Part shown: positions 1 through 7,042 of the stretch, one piece after another
Position numbering within the stretch: the first letter of the stretch is position 1
How the letters are laid out: each line of letters opens with the position of its first letter
Assembly (NCBI GenBank): GCA_937915915.1
Contig: CALGGN010000019.1
Coordinates: 1-11,626 of the forward strand
Origin: an uncultured Selenomonas sp.
GTDB lineage: Bacteria; Bacillota; Negativicutes; Selenomonadales; Selenomonadaceae
Direction: 5' to 3'
Length of the DNA: 11,626 nucleotides
Notes under the pieces: generated by a model
What the model saw: only the letters and a program-made list of their open reading frames with translations
What the model was told of the DNA's origin: nothing
Database searches by the model: none
Translations under genes and position numbers: made by a program

Positions 1-126
1 GGGCTCTCCTATGATGTGGCGCACAGCTTCATCGTGGGAGAGCCTGTTTGGTTGACATTTCTTGACATTCCCGTGGAAAGGAAATACAATGGATTTATGA
101 ATTCCGAGTATTTTACTAAGAATTAA
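1..126 (+). CDS. Possible C-terminal end of an upstream gene (partial)
   Basis: Frame 1 is open from the window edge to a TAA at 124-126 and gives 41 residues. The peptide looks protein-like, with segments such as VGEPVWLTFLDIP and NGFMNSEYF and a balanced mix of aromatic, acidic and basic residues. I do not recognise the family. Against it, 41 open codons can occur by chance, and the same bases carry a strong promoter and a palindrome, which would then lie inside the end of the gene. The same bases also form a long hairpin at 2-44. If real, this gene runs in the suf direction and the suf promoter is embedded in its last codons. Confidence 0.4.
   Translation, partial: GLSYDVAHSFIVGEPVWLTFLDIPVERKYNGFMNSEYFTKN
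2..44 (+). other. Long imperfect hairpin upstream of the suf promoter
   Basis: The arms 2-16 and 30-44 pair over 15 positions, two of them G-T wobbles, around a 13-base loop. The downstream bases (TGTTTGGTT) give only a weak T-run, so an intrinsic terminator for an upstream gene is possible but not convincing. The hairpin overlaps the possible coding end at 1-126; if that is coding, the structure may be incidental. Confidence 0.4.
62..90 (+). promoter_or_regulatory. Sigma-A/sigma-70 promoter of the suf operon
   Basis: A perfect -35 box TTGACA (62-67) is separated by exactly 17 bases from a -10 box TACAAT (85-90), one mismatch from consensus. Predicted transcription start is about 96-98, leaving a leader of roughly 93 bases before sufC. 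A second TTGACA at 52-57 lies 10 bases upstream in a direct repeat but has no -10 box at suitable spacing. This is the only strong promoter seen before the suf genes, so it probably serves the whole cluster. Confidence 0.75.
100..124 (+). promoter_or_regulatory. Palindromic operator candidate, IscR/Rrf2-like
   Basis: AATTCCGAGTA (100-110) and TACTAAGAATT (114-124) are inverted repeats matching at 9 of 11 positions around a TTT spacer. The site begins 10 bases after the -10 box and so covers the predicted start and early transcribed region, a typical place for a repressor. Read on the minus strand it contains TAGTAAAATACTCGG. From memory, the 25-bp spacing and the TACTCGG half resemble the type 1 boxes bound by [Fe-S]-IscR. 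Feedback control by an Rrf2-family sensor is inferred; no such regulator gene is in the window. Confidence 0.5.
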
Positions 127-133
127 AGGAACA

Positions 134-156
134 GTGGCAAATTGGGAGTTTGCCGC
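134..156 (+). other. Small hairpin in the sufC 5' leader
   Basis: GTGGCAAA (134-141) pairs with TTTGCCGC (149-156), one G-T wobble, around a 7-base loop. It lies between the operator candidate and the sufC ribosome binding site, which it leaves free. It might stabilise the leader RNA or be a second protein-binding site; its function is unknown. Confidence 0.3.
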
Positions 157-189
157 CATAGATGGTCAGTCAAAGGAGAGTTTTATTTT

Positions 190-945
190 ATGTCAGAGCA
201 GCTGCTGGAAATCAAGGGGCTCCATGCGGGCGTGGAGGGAAAGGAAATCCTGAAGGGTCTGGACCTCAGCCTGGGCAGGGGCGAGGTGCATGTCATTTTG
301 GGGCCGAACGGATCGGGGAAGTCCACGCTCATGAACGTGATCATGGGGCATCCGAACTATGAGGTGACGGATGGGGAGATCCGGATGGAAGGGGAGGATA
401 TCACCGGTCTCAAGACCTTTGAGCGGGCGAGAAAGGGACTCTTTCTGTCCTTTCAGACGCCGGAGGAGATCCCGGGCATCACGGTGGAGAATATGCTGCG
501 CACCGCGAAGCAGGCCATGACGGGGGAAAAGGTGAAGATCATCCCGTTCCGCAAGAAACTCAAGGCAATGATGGAAGAGCTCCGGATGGATCCGGAGTAT
601 GCCGCGCGCTATATGAACGTGGGATTTTCGGGCGGCGAAAAAAAGCGCAACGAGATCCTGCAGCTTCTCATGTTGGAGCCGAAGCTTGCCCTGCTGGACG
701 AGACGGATTCGGGGCTGGATGTGGATGCGGTGCAGATCGTGTCGAACGGTGTCGCGAAGTTCCACAATGAGGAGAATTCCTGCCTGATTATCACGCACAA
801 TACGCGCATTCTGGAGCACTTGCAGGTGGATAGGGTGCATGTGCTCATCGACGGCCGCGTGGTCGAGGAGGGCGCCCCGGAGCTCATCGAGGAAATCAAT
901 CGCAGGGGCTTTACGCATATTCTGGACGAGCAGGAAGAAAAGTGA
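190..945 (+). CDS. sufC: SufC, Fe-S cluster assembly ATPase
   Basis: SufC is the cytoplasmic ABC-type ATPase of the SUF machine; it binds SufB and SufD and its ATP cycle drives their rearrangement for cluster assembly. The 251-residue product has Walker A GPNGSGKST (38-46), Q-loop Q89 in SFQTPEE, signature FSGGEKKRNE (146-155), Walker B LALLDE (166-171) running into the SufC-typical ETDSGLD, and the H-loop histidine H203. Length fits the family (about 250). ATG 190 was chosen because AAAGGAGA lies at 172-179 and the protein then begins at the usual SufC N terminus; an in-frame TTG at 142 would only add a non-conserved 16-residue leader. It is the first gene of the operon and its stop touches the sufB start region. 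Confidence 0.96.
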   Translation: MSEQLLEIKGLHAGVEGKEILKGLDLSLGRGEVHVILGPNGSGKSTLMNVIMGHPNYEVTDGEIRMEGEDITGLKTFERARKGLFLSFQTPEEIPGITVENMLRTAKQAMTGEKVKIIPFRKKLKAMMEELRMDPEYAARYMNVGFSGGEKKRNEILQLLMLEPKLALLDETDSGLDVDAVQIVSNGVAKFHNEENSCLIITHNTRILEHLQVDRVHVLIDGRVVEEGAPELIEEINRRGFTHILDEQEEK

Positions 946-953
946 GGCCGGGC

Positions 954-2360
954 ATGGAAAAAAGGAAAACCTATGTGGAGGATATCGAGCGCACGCTCTA
1001 CGATATCCGCAATGAGGACCGCTCCGCCTACAAGACACAGCAGGGGCTGACGGAGGAAATCATTCGCGACATTTCCAGACAGAAGCATGATCCGGCATGG
1101 ATGCTGGAATTTCGTTTGAAGTCCTTGGACGTCTATCATTCCATTTCCCTGCCGACCTGGGGGCCGGATCTTTCAGAGCTGAACATGGACGAGATCGTGA
1201 CCTATGTGAAGCCGGACGCGAAGATGACGGGCAACTGGAAGGAGGTACCGGAGGAAATCAAGGACACCTTCGACCGTCTGGGCATCCCGGAGGCGGAGAA
1301 GACCTCCCTGGCAGGTGTGGGGGCGCAGTATGATTCCGAGGTGGTCTACCACAGCATCCAGGAGGATCTCGTGAAGCAGGGCGTGGTCTACACGGATATG
1401 GAGACGGCGCTGCGGGAGCATGAGGAGTTGGTGAAGGAATACTTCATGACGCTGGTGCCGCCGAAGGATCATAAGTTTGCGGCGCTCCACGGGGCGGTCT
1501 GGTCGGGGGGCTCCTTTGTCTATGTGCCGGAAGGGGTGCAGGTGGAGATCCCGCTGCAGTCCTATTTCCGTCTGAACGCGGCGGGAGCGGGGCAGTTCGA
1601 GCATACGCTCATCATCGTGGAGCCTCATGCGAACCTGCATTTCATCGAGGGGTGCTCTGCACCGAAATACAATGTGACAAACCTCCATGCGGGCTGCGTG
1701 GAGCTTTTCGTGAAGGAGGGCGCAAGGCTGCGTTATTCCACCATTGAGAACTGGTCCCGCAATATGATGAATCTCAATACGAAACGGGCATTGGTGGAAA
1801 AGGACGGCATCATCGAGTGGGTGTCGGGTTCCTTTGGTTCGCATGTGTCGATGCTCTATCCCTGCAGCGTGCTGCACGGGGAAAATGCGCGCTGCGAGTT
1901 CACGGGCGTGACCTTTGCGTCAAAGGGGCAGAATCTGGATACGGGGGCCAGCGTCATCCATGCGGCGCCTCATACCTCGGCCAATATCAATACGAGGACA
2001 ATCTCCAAAGCAGGGGGCAAGGCAACCTACCGCAGCGCCGTGAAGGTCACGAAGCAGGCGCATCACGCGAAATGCTCGGTGAACTGCGAATCCTTGATGT
2101 TGGACAACCTCTCGCGTTCGGATACGCTTCCCGTCATGGATATCGAGGGGGACGAGGCGGATATCGGGCATGAGGCCAAGATCGGCCGCATCAGCGACGA
2201 GGCAATTTTTTACCTGACGAGCCGCGGCATCAGCGAGGACGAGGCGCGGGCCATGATCGTGCGCGGTTTTGTAGAGCCGATCGCCAAGGAACTGCCTTTG
2301 GAGTATGCGGTGGAGATGAACAATCTGGTCAATATCGAATTAGAAGGTACCATGGGATGA
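954..2360 (+). CDS. sufB: SufB, Fe-S cluster scaffold protein
   Basis: SufB is the scaffold subunit of the SufBCD complex and receives sulfur from the SufS/SufU relay. The 468-residue product matches Firmicutes SufB in length (about 465) and throughout its sequence, including GLTEEI near the N terminus, FAALHGAVWSGGSFVYVP, GQFEHTLIIV and the C-terminal FYLTSRGISEDEA followed by ELPLEYAVEMN. In this numbering C378 (in NCESLMLDN) and E407 (in GHEAKIG) keep the 29-residue spacing of the essential Cys405/Glu434 pair of E. coli SufB. The start is ATG 954 with a weak GAGG at 944-947. A GTG at 942, overlapping the sufC stop, would add four residues and cannot be excluded. Confidence 0.96.
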   Translation: MEKRKTYVEDIERTLYDIRNEDRSAYKTQQGLTEEIIRDISRQKHDPAWMLEFRLKSLDVYHSISLPTWGPDLSELNMDEIVTYVKPDAKMTGNWKEVPEEIKDTFDRLGIPEAEKTSLAGVGAQYDSEVVYHSIQEDLVKQGVVYTDMETALREHEELVKEYFMTLVPPKDHKFAALHGAVWSGGSFVYVPEGVQVEIPLQSYFRLNAAGAGQFEHTLIIVEPHANLHFIEGCSAPKYNVTNLHAGCVELFVKEGARLRYSTIENWSRNMMNLNTKRALVEKDGIIEWVSGSFGSHVSMLYPCSVLHGENARCEFTGVTFASKGQNLDTGASVIHAAPHTSANINTRTISKAGGKATYRSAVKVTKQAHHAKCSVNCESLMLDNLSRSDTLPVMDIEGDEADIGHEAKIGRISDEAIFYLTSRGISEDEARAMIVRGFVEPIAKELPLEYAVEMNNLVNIELEGTMG

Positions 2361-2375
2361 TGGGGTGATGGCAGA

Positions 2376-3224
2376 ATGACAGAAACGAAGGATAGGGAGA
2401 TTTTCAGCCGGATCCCGATGCGTACCTGGCGATGGCTTGGAGTCAACGAGAGCGAATGGCCGGAGCATGTGGCGGAGAACGCAAAGCTGGATGTGCTCCG
2501 GGCGGGGATTGGCGAGACGAAGGAATATGTGCAGGTCTGCCGTGAGGCCGGCTTTCAGGAGGTCCATGTGCGCGTGGAGGATGGCGCGGAGCTCCATCTG
2601 GTGGATGTTCAGCTTGTGCCGTTGGATGCGCCTCACGCGGGACGTGTCCATGTGCATGTGGGAAAGGAGGCCAAGTTCTCCTATACGGGCATCGAAGCGG
2701 GTGCGGCAGAGAGCGCAGCGGAGCTTTTGGTGGAACTGGAAGGAACGGATGCCAAGGCGGATGTCGCGGCGCTCTACTTCACGGATGGGACGCGCAGCGT
2801 GGACATGAACTATATGATCCGTCAGGCAGGGCGCAGGACGGAGGCGGATATGCAGATCCGCGGGGCGCTGCTGGGCGAGAGCAGGAAGACTTTCCGCGGC
2901 ACGCTGGACTTCATTGAGGGCGCGAAGGGCTCCGTGGGGCGGGAGAACGAGGAAGTTGTCGTGCTTTCGCCGCATGTGCGGAATCGTTCGGTGCCGCTCA
3001 TGCTGTCCCACGAGGATGATGTGGATGGTCATCATGCGGTGAGCATCGGAAAAATGGACGAGGAAAAACTCTTTTATCTCATGAGCCGCGGGCTGGACCT
3101 TGCGGAGGCCCAACGCCTTGTGGTGGAGGCTTCCTTTCAGCCCGTGCTGGCGCGGGTTCCCGATGCGGCCCTTCGCGAGGAGATTGAGGCATTGATAAAG
3201 GAGAGACTGGAAAGTGGCAGATAA
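2376..3224 (+). CDS. sufD: SufD, short form, Fe-S assembly scaffold subunit
   Basis: SufD is a SufB paralogue that pairs with SufB on SufC and is linked to iron entry. The product has 282 residues, well short of the roughly 420-440 of the E. coli and Bacillus forms. The conserved C-terminal half is present: a beta-rich core, then SHEDDVDGHHAVSIGKMDEEKLFYLMSRGL (split as residues 211-220 and onward). H219 aligns with the functional His360 of E. coli SufD. What is missing is mainly the N-terminal helical part. The start is ATG 2376, preceded by a weak GGGGTGAT, 15 bases after the sufB stop. Its end overlaps sufS by 11 bases, which suggests translational coupling. A second, divergent SufB-like protein is the only alternative. 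Confidence 0.88.
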   Translation: MTETKDREIFSRIPMRTWRWLGVNESEWPEHVAENAKLDVLRAGIGETKEYVQVCREAGFQEVHVRVEDGAELHLVDVQLVPLDAPHAGRVHVHVGKEAKFSYTGIEAGAAESAAELLVELEGTDAKADVAALYFTDGTRSVDMNYMIRQAGRRTEADMQIRGALLGESRKTFRGTLDFIEGAKGSVGRENEEVVVLSPHVRNRSVPLMLSHEDDVDGHHAVSIGKMDEEKLFYLMSRGLDLAEAQRLVVEASFQPVLARVPDAALREEIEALIKERLESGR

Positions 3225-4449
3225 ACAGGATTTTTTGCGTGATTTCCCGCTTCTGGGAAAGAGGATGAACGGCAAGCCCATTGTCTATCTGGACAATGGA
3301 GCGACAACGCAGAAGCCGGAGTCTGTGATCCAGTCCATGTGCGGCTACTACGGAGGATGCAACGCGAATCCGCATCGGGGGGCCTACGCGCTTTCCGTGC
3401 AGGCAACGGACATTTATGAAACGGCGCGGCAGCGCGTGGCGAAATTCATCGGTGCGAAATACGAAAAAGAAATCGTTTTCACTAAAAATGCCACAGAGGC
3501 ATTGAACCTCGTGGCGTACAGCTATGGCCTTACGAATGTGCAGGCCGGGGATGAGATCGTTCTTACGATTGCCGAGCATCACAGCAATCTCGTGCCATGG
3601 CAGCAGGTCGCCCATGCCAAAGGCGCGGCGCTCAAATACATCTATCTGGAATCCGATGGGAATCTTTCGGAGGAGGATATCGAGAAAACGATTACTGAAC
3701 GTACAAAAATCGTTGCGGTCACGCAGGTCTCCAATGTGCTGGGGCTCAAGAACGATGTGCGGAAGGTCGTGCAGAAAGCTCACAGCGTCGGGGCTGTGGC
3801 TGTGGTGGACGGTTCCCAGAGCGTGGCGCACATGGCAGTGGATGTGCAGGCAATGGATGCGGATTTCTTCGCTTTTTCCGGACACAAGATGCTGTCCCCG
3901 ATGGGGATCGGCGTGCTCTATGGAAAGGAAGCCCTGCTGGATGCGATGCCTCCCTTTCTGACGGGGGGCGATATGATCGAATACGTGGAGGAGCAGGCCA
4001 CTACTTTCGCAGAGCTTCCCGCGAAATTCGAGGCGGGCACCCAGAATGTAGGGGGAGCCGCCGGATTGACGGCCGCCATAGATTATTTGGAAAGGATTAC
4101 TTTTGAGCGCGTCGAAGCCATCGAGAAGGAACTGGTGGAATATGCGCTGCCGAAGCTGCGGGAGCTTCCCTATATCGAGCTTTATGGCTGTGACTCCAAG
4201 CGAGACAACAAGACGGGCATCATCACTTTCAATGTGAAGGATGTCCATCCCCATGATGTGGCATCCATCTTGGACGCGGACGGCGTAGCTGTGCGTGCGG
4301 GACATCATTGTGCCCAGCCCTTGATGCGCTATCTGGGGCAGAACGCGACCTGCCGTGCGAGCTTCTATCTTTACAACACGAAGGAAGACGTGGACCGCTG
4401 GATCGATGCGCTCAAAAAGGTACGGGGGGTGCTTGGCTATGGAGATTGA
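3214..4449 (+). CDS. sufS: SufS, class II cysteine desulfurase
   Basis: SufS is a PLP enzyme that converts L-cysteine to L-alanine and leaves a persulfide on its active-site cysteine for cluster assembly. The 411-residue product has EHHSN (121-125) over the cofactor, the PLP lysine K225 in FSGHKMLSPMGIGVLYG, and catalytic C366 in RAGHHCAQPLM, the RxGHHC signature of class II (SufS/CsdA-like) enzymes rather than IscS/NifS. GTG 3214 is the start: AAAGGAGAG at 3197-3205 is spaced 8 bases away and the protein begins at the usual N terminus. The start lies inside the end of sufD. Its partner SufU follows directly, as expected for class II enzymes that need a transfer protein. Confidence 0.96.
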   Translation: MADKQDFLRDFPLLGKRMNGKPIVYLDNGATTQKPESVIQSMCGYYGGCNANPHRGAYALSVQATDIYETARQRVAKFIGAKYEKEIVFTKNATEALNLVAYSYGLTNVQAGDEIVLTIAEHHSNLVPWQQVAHAKGAALKYIYLESDGNLSEEDIEKTITERTKIVAVTQVSNVLGLKNDVRKVVQKAHSVGAVAVVDGSQSVAHMAVDVQAMDADFFAFSGHKMLSPMGIGVLYGKEALLDAMPPFLTGGDMIEYVEEQATTFAELPAKFEAGTQNVGGAAGLTAAIDYLERITFERVEAIEKELVEYALPKLRELPYIELYGCDSKRDNKTGIITFNVKDVHPHDVASILDADGVAVRAGHHCAQPLMRYLGQNATCRASFYLYNTKEDVDRWIDALKKVRGVLGYGD

Positions 4450-4870
4450 CAGCATTTATACGGAGCTTATTGCAGAGCACAGCAAAAGCACGGAGCACCG
4501 CCACCATCTGGAGCATCCGACGGCGGTGCTCAAGGGGCATAATCCGAGCTGCGGAGACGAAATTACGCTGGAATTGCAGGTGGAGGACGGGAAAATCAAG
4601 GATGCGTCCTTCACGGGGGTAGGCTGCGCCATTTCCCAGGCGTCGACATCTTTGATGATCGATCTCATGAAGGGAAAGACGGTGGAGGAAGCGCAGCGTC
4701 TCGCCCACCTTTTCATGGACATGATCAAGCGCAAGGTCACGGATGATGAGGCACTGGAGGATCTCGACGAAGCCATGGCGCTCAAGAATATTTCCAATAT
4801 GCCCGCTCGTGTCAAATGCGCGGTGCTGGCTTGGCATACGCTGGACGATGCACTGCAGGGGAAGGCATAG
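4439..4870 (+). CDS. sufU: SufU, zinc-dependent sulfurtransferase
   Basis: SufU accepts the persulfide sulfur from SufS through a zinc ligand swap and passes it to SufB. The 143-residue protein has the IscU-like fold signatures with the SufU ligand set: C38 and D40 in NPSCGD, C63 in GVGCAISQAS and C127 in RVKCAVLAWHTL. The long stretch between the second and third cysteines is the insertion that separates SufU from scaffold IscU. ATG 4439 overlaps the last 11 bases of sufS; a GGGGGG tract at 4424-4429 is the likely ribosome binding site. It closes the recognisable suf block; no sufA or sufT follows. Confidence 0.95.
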   Translation: MEIDSIYTELIAEHSKSTEHRHHLEHPTAVLKGHNPSCGDEITLELQVEDGKIKDASFTGVGCAISQASTSLMIDLMKGKTVEEAQRLAHLFMDMIKRKVTDDEALEDLDEAMALKNISNMPARVKCAVLAWHTLDDALQGKA

Positions 4871-4881
4871 GGGGGATTTCG

Positions 4882-5445
4882 ATGGCATACAATGAACGAT
4901 TGGAAAATCCCCGTTATGAACTGATTCATGGTGAGGAAGTGATGCTGGCGCAGCCCGCGATCAACCACATCCGTATTGCCAGAAATCTCAGCGCGATGAT
5001 TTATCGATATTTGCGGGGAAAACGATGTGAAGTGTTCAATGAGGCGGATGTTTATCTGGATGAATCGAATCATTTTGTTCCTGATTTGATTATTGTCTGC
5101 GATCCAAAGAAAATAAAGCCGGATGGAATCTATGGAAATCCCGACCTGGTTGTGGAAATCTTGTCGCCATCTACCGGCAAGCGCGATCTCGGCATCAAAA
5201 AAACAATTTATGAACGTTTTGGCGTAAAGGAATATTGGATTGTCAGCCCAAAGGAAAAAGCCATCACGGTATATCACCTGCAGGACGGGAAATTTGAGCT
5301 GGACAATCGATATGCGGTTTTGGAACCTTGGGAAGAAGGGATGCTCAGTGAAAAGGAAAAGGCGGAGCACACGTTGAGTCTCAAGGTTTCTCTGTATGAT
5401 GATCTGTTGATTGATGTCGGGGATGTTTTCGAAGGTATGATGTGA
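4882..5445 (+). CDS. Uma2 family (DUF820) putative endonuclease
   Basis: Uma2 proteins have the PD-(D/E)XK nuclease fold; their biological role is not settled. The 187-residue product has the usual family order: RYELIHGEEVM near the N terminus, VPDLIIV with D68, NPDLVVEILSPST with E92, then DLGIKKTIYERFGVKEYWIV with candidate catalytic lysines K106/K107. The candidate active-site residues are present, so it looks intact. ATG 4882 lies 11 bases after the sufU stop, with a G-rich Shine-Dalgarno tract overlapping that stop, so it is probably co-transcribed with suf. It is visibly more A+T-rich than the suf genes and has no known link to Fe-S assembly, which suggests acquisition. Confidence 0.85.
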   Translation: MAYNERLENPRYELIHGEEVMLAQPAINHIRIARNLSAMIYRYLRGKRCEVFNEADVYLDESNHFVPDLIIVCDPKKIKPDGIYGNPDLVVEILSPSTGKRDLGIKKTIYERFGVKEYWIVSPKEKAITVYHLQDGKFELDNRYAVLEPWEEGMLSEKEKAEHTLSLKVSLYDDLLIDVGDVFEGMM

Positions 5446-5480
5446 AGGTGTTTTGCGGGAGGGACAGGAGGAAGGAAGCC

Positions 5481-6479
5481 TTGGCGAATAAGAAGCCGAC
5501 GATCGTGATCCTGGCGACGGGGGGAACGATTGCAGGGAGCGCGGCGTCGGCACTGGAGACGACGGGCTATCGGGCGGGAGCCTTGGGAATCGATGTGCTG
5601 ATGGAGGCTGTTCCGCAGGTACGGGAATACGCGAATGTGGCGGGAGAGCAGATCTGCGGCATCGACAGCAAGGATATGACGGGTGCCCTTTGGCTGCGGT
5701 TGGCAGAGCGTGTGAATGAGCTGCTGGCCAAGGACGATGTGGACGGTATCGTCATTACCCACGGGACGGACACGATGGAAGAAACCGCTTACTTTTTGCA
5801 GCTCACCGTCAAAAGCGATAAACCGGTGGCACTGACCGGGGCTATGCGGCCGGCAACGGCTGTCAGTGCAGATGGGCCGATGAATCTGCTGGATGCTGTG
5901 CGTGTATCTGCATCGGGGGAGTCTTTCGGCAAAGGTGTCCTGGTCGTGATGAACGGCGAGATCCATGGGGCACGGGAGGTTAGGAAGGCAGACACACTGT
6001 CGGTCGGAGCCTTCCAATCGCCGGGGGGTGGCCCACTGGGCTATGTGCAGGACGGTGTGCCGGCGTTTTTGCATCTGTCCCTGCGCTGCCATACCAAGGA
6101 ATCGGAATTTGATATTTCCGGGATCACGGAGCTTCCCTATGTCAAGGTATTGTATGGACATGCGGACGACGATGGGCTTTTTGCCGATGCGGCAGTGAGT
6201 GCCGGTGCGAAGGGGATCGTTTATGCCGGCATGGGCAACGGCAGCATCCCTGCCGCGGCGGAAATGGCCCTGGAGAAGGCTTCTTCCCGGGGTGTGGTCG
6301 TCGTTCGTTCTACCCGCACAGGAAGCGGGGCGGTCATCGCATCCGAGCCGTCCTATGAAAACGCGCATTTCCTGCGTGGAGACAGCTTAAGCCCTCAGAA
6401 GGCAAGGATTCTTTTGCAGCTTGCGCTGCTGAAGACAACGGATTTGACTGAGATCCAAAGGATGTTCGGGGAGTATTAA
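5481..6479 (+). CDS. L-asparaginase, type II-like
   Basis: The enzyme hydrolyses L-asparagine to aspartate and ammonia. The 332-residue product closely follows E. coli AnsB along its length. The nucleophile is T16 in ATGGTIAG, the second catalytic set is T96-D97 in THGTDTMEE, and K169 keeps the 73-residue spacing found between Thr89 and Lys162 of AnsB. Y30 fits the lid tyrosine, and SADGPMNL and LSPQKARILLQLAL are also family-typical. TTG 5481 was chosen because AGGAGGAAGG at 5466-5475 is well placed; a GTG at 5442 would add 13 unconserved residues. No signal peptide is seen with either start, so it is probably cytoplasmic although it resembles the periplasmic class. It follows the Uma2 gene closely and may be in the same transcript. 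Confidence 0.93.
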   Translation: MANKKPTIVILATGGTIAGSAASALETTGYRAGALGIDVLMEAVPQVREYANVAGEQICGIDSKDMTGALWLRLAERVNELLAKDDVDGIVITHGTDTMEETAYFLQLTVKSDKPVALTGAMRPATAVSADGPMNLLDAVRVSASGESFGKGVLVVMNGEIHGAREVRKADTLSVGAFQSPGGGPLGYVQDGVPAFLHLSLRCHTKESEFDISGITELPYVKVLYGHADDDGLFADAAVSAGAKGIVYAGMGNGSIPAAAEMALEKASSRGVVVVRSTRTGSGAVIASEPSYENAHFLRGDSLSPQKARILLQLALLKTTDLTEIQRMFGEY

Positions 6480-6501
6480 AGGGGCCATACTTGCAAAATA
6501 G

Positions 6502-6897
6502 TGGATCACAGCCTGCTCCCTCGGGGCGCAAACCTCAGCGCTGGAAGATGCGGGACGGATCTATGACGAGCTTCTGTGGCATCTCATGGAGACCACCAAC
6601 ACCATGACCTATGGCTTCTCCTATGATACATTGCAGGTGGGAGAAAAGAAGGAGTCCGTGTTCATGCCCCTGGTGGATGCCGCAGCATACGCAGCCCAGC
6701 GCAACTGGAGGCAGGAACAGACTTCAAAAGGCCTTCGTCTGAGCCGGGAGGGCCAGTCCGTGGAAATCCTGCCCTCGGACGGCAAGCGGACATCCAAAGG
6801 GGTGTTGAAGCAGGGCGGAAAGGAGCGGGCCATTGCTGCCGTGGCAAAAGAAGGCAAGGTCTATATCCCCCTGGACGAGGCAGAAAAGATCTTTTGA
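6502..6897 (+). pseudogene. Remnant with stalk-like (copper amine oxidase N-like) domain
   Basis: The frame is open from after a TAG at 6499 to a TGA at 6895-6897. Coding-like sequence starts well before the first ATG (6586), with EDAGRIYDELLWHLM, and that ATG has no good ribosome binding site, so the gene looks cut at its 5' end. The C-terminal part has two beta-type units, VFMPLVDAAAYAA and GKVYIPLDEAEKIF, around a variable middle. This pattern resembles the copper amine oxidase N-terminal (stalk) domain of secreted Firmicutes proteins. The parent protein is not recognised. If translation does start at 6586, a 103-residue protein results. Confidence 0.5.
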
Positions 6898-7042
6898 GGT
6901 CCATAGGATGGGAGTGACAGTTTCTCACCTCCTCGCGACCATGCCCGTGGAGAATCTTCTCCTTGATCTCATAGCGGCGGATGGAAGTAAGAGACATGTC
7001 TGAGGATGATATGCTGGTTTCCAGCTACAGGAGGTACAGAAC
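6898..7042. other. Degenerate intergenic stretch before the GntP gene
   Basis: There is no clear gene. A + strand reading from ATG 6908 to 7003 gives 31 residues with a GAGGT nearby. A minus strand reading from ATG 6997 begins MSLTSIRRYEIKEKILHG, vaguely like the start of some transposases. A perfect 6-bp inverted repeat, GGAGAA/TTCTCC, lies at 6949-6962. No good promoter for the permease gene was found. Confidence 0.3.

Noticed and set aside
142..189. TTG start extending SufC by 16 residues
   Set aside because: ATG 190 has a strong ribosome binding site and gives the normal SufC N terminus; the extension overlaps a leader hairpin and is not conserved in type.
942..953. GTG start for sufB four codons upstream
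   Set aside because: It is possible, but ATG 954 with GAGG just upstream is the simpler start; the difference is only four residues.
193..1038. Long minus strand ORF opposite sufC
   Set aside because: It is the antisense shadow of a G+C-rich gene; the + strand encodes an unmistakable SufC.
3079..4455. 458-codon minus strand ORF opposite sufS
   Set aside because: It is the antisense shadow of sufS, with a composition rich in His and Arg and no domain signal.
5442..5480. GTG start for the asparaginase
   Set aside because: The added 13 residues are charged and unlike the family, while TTG 5481 has a much better ribosome binding site.
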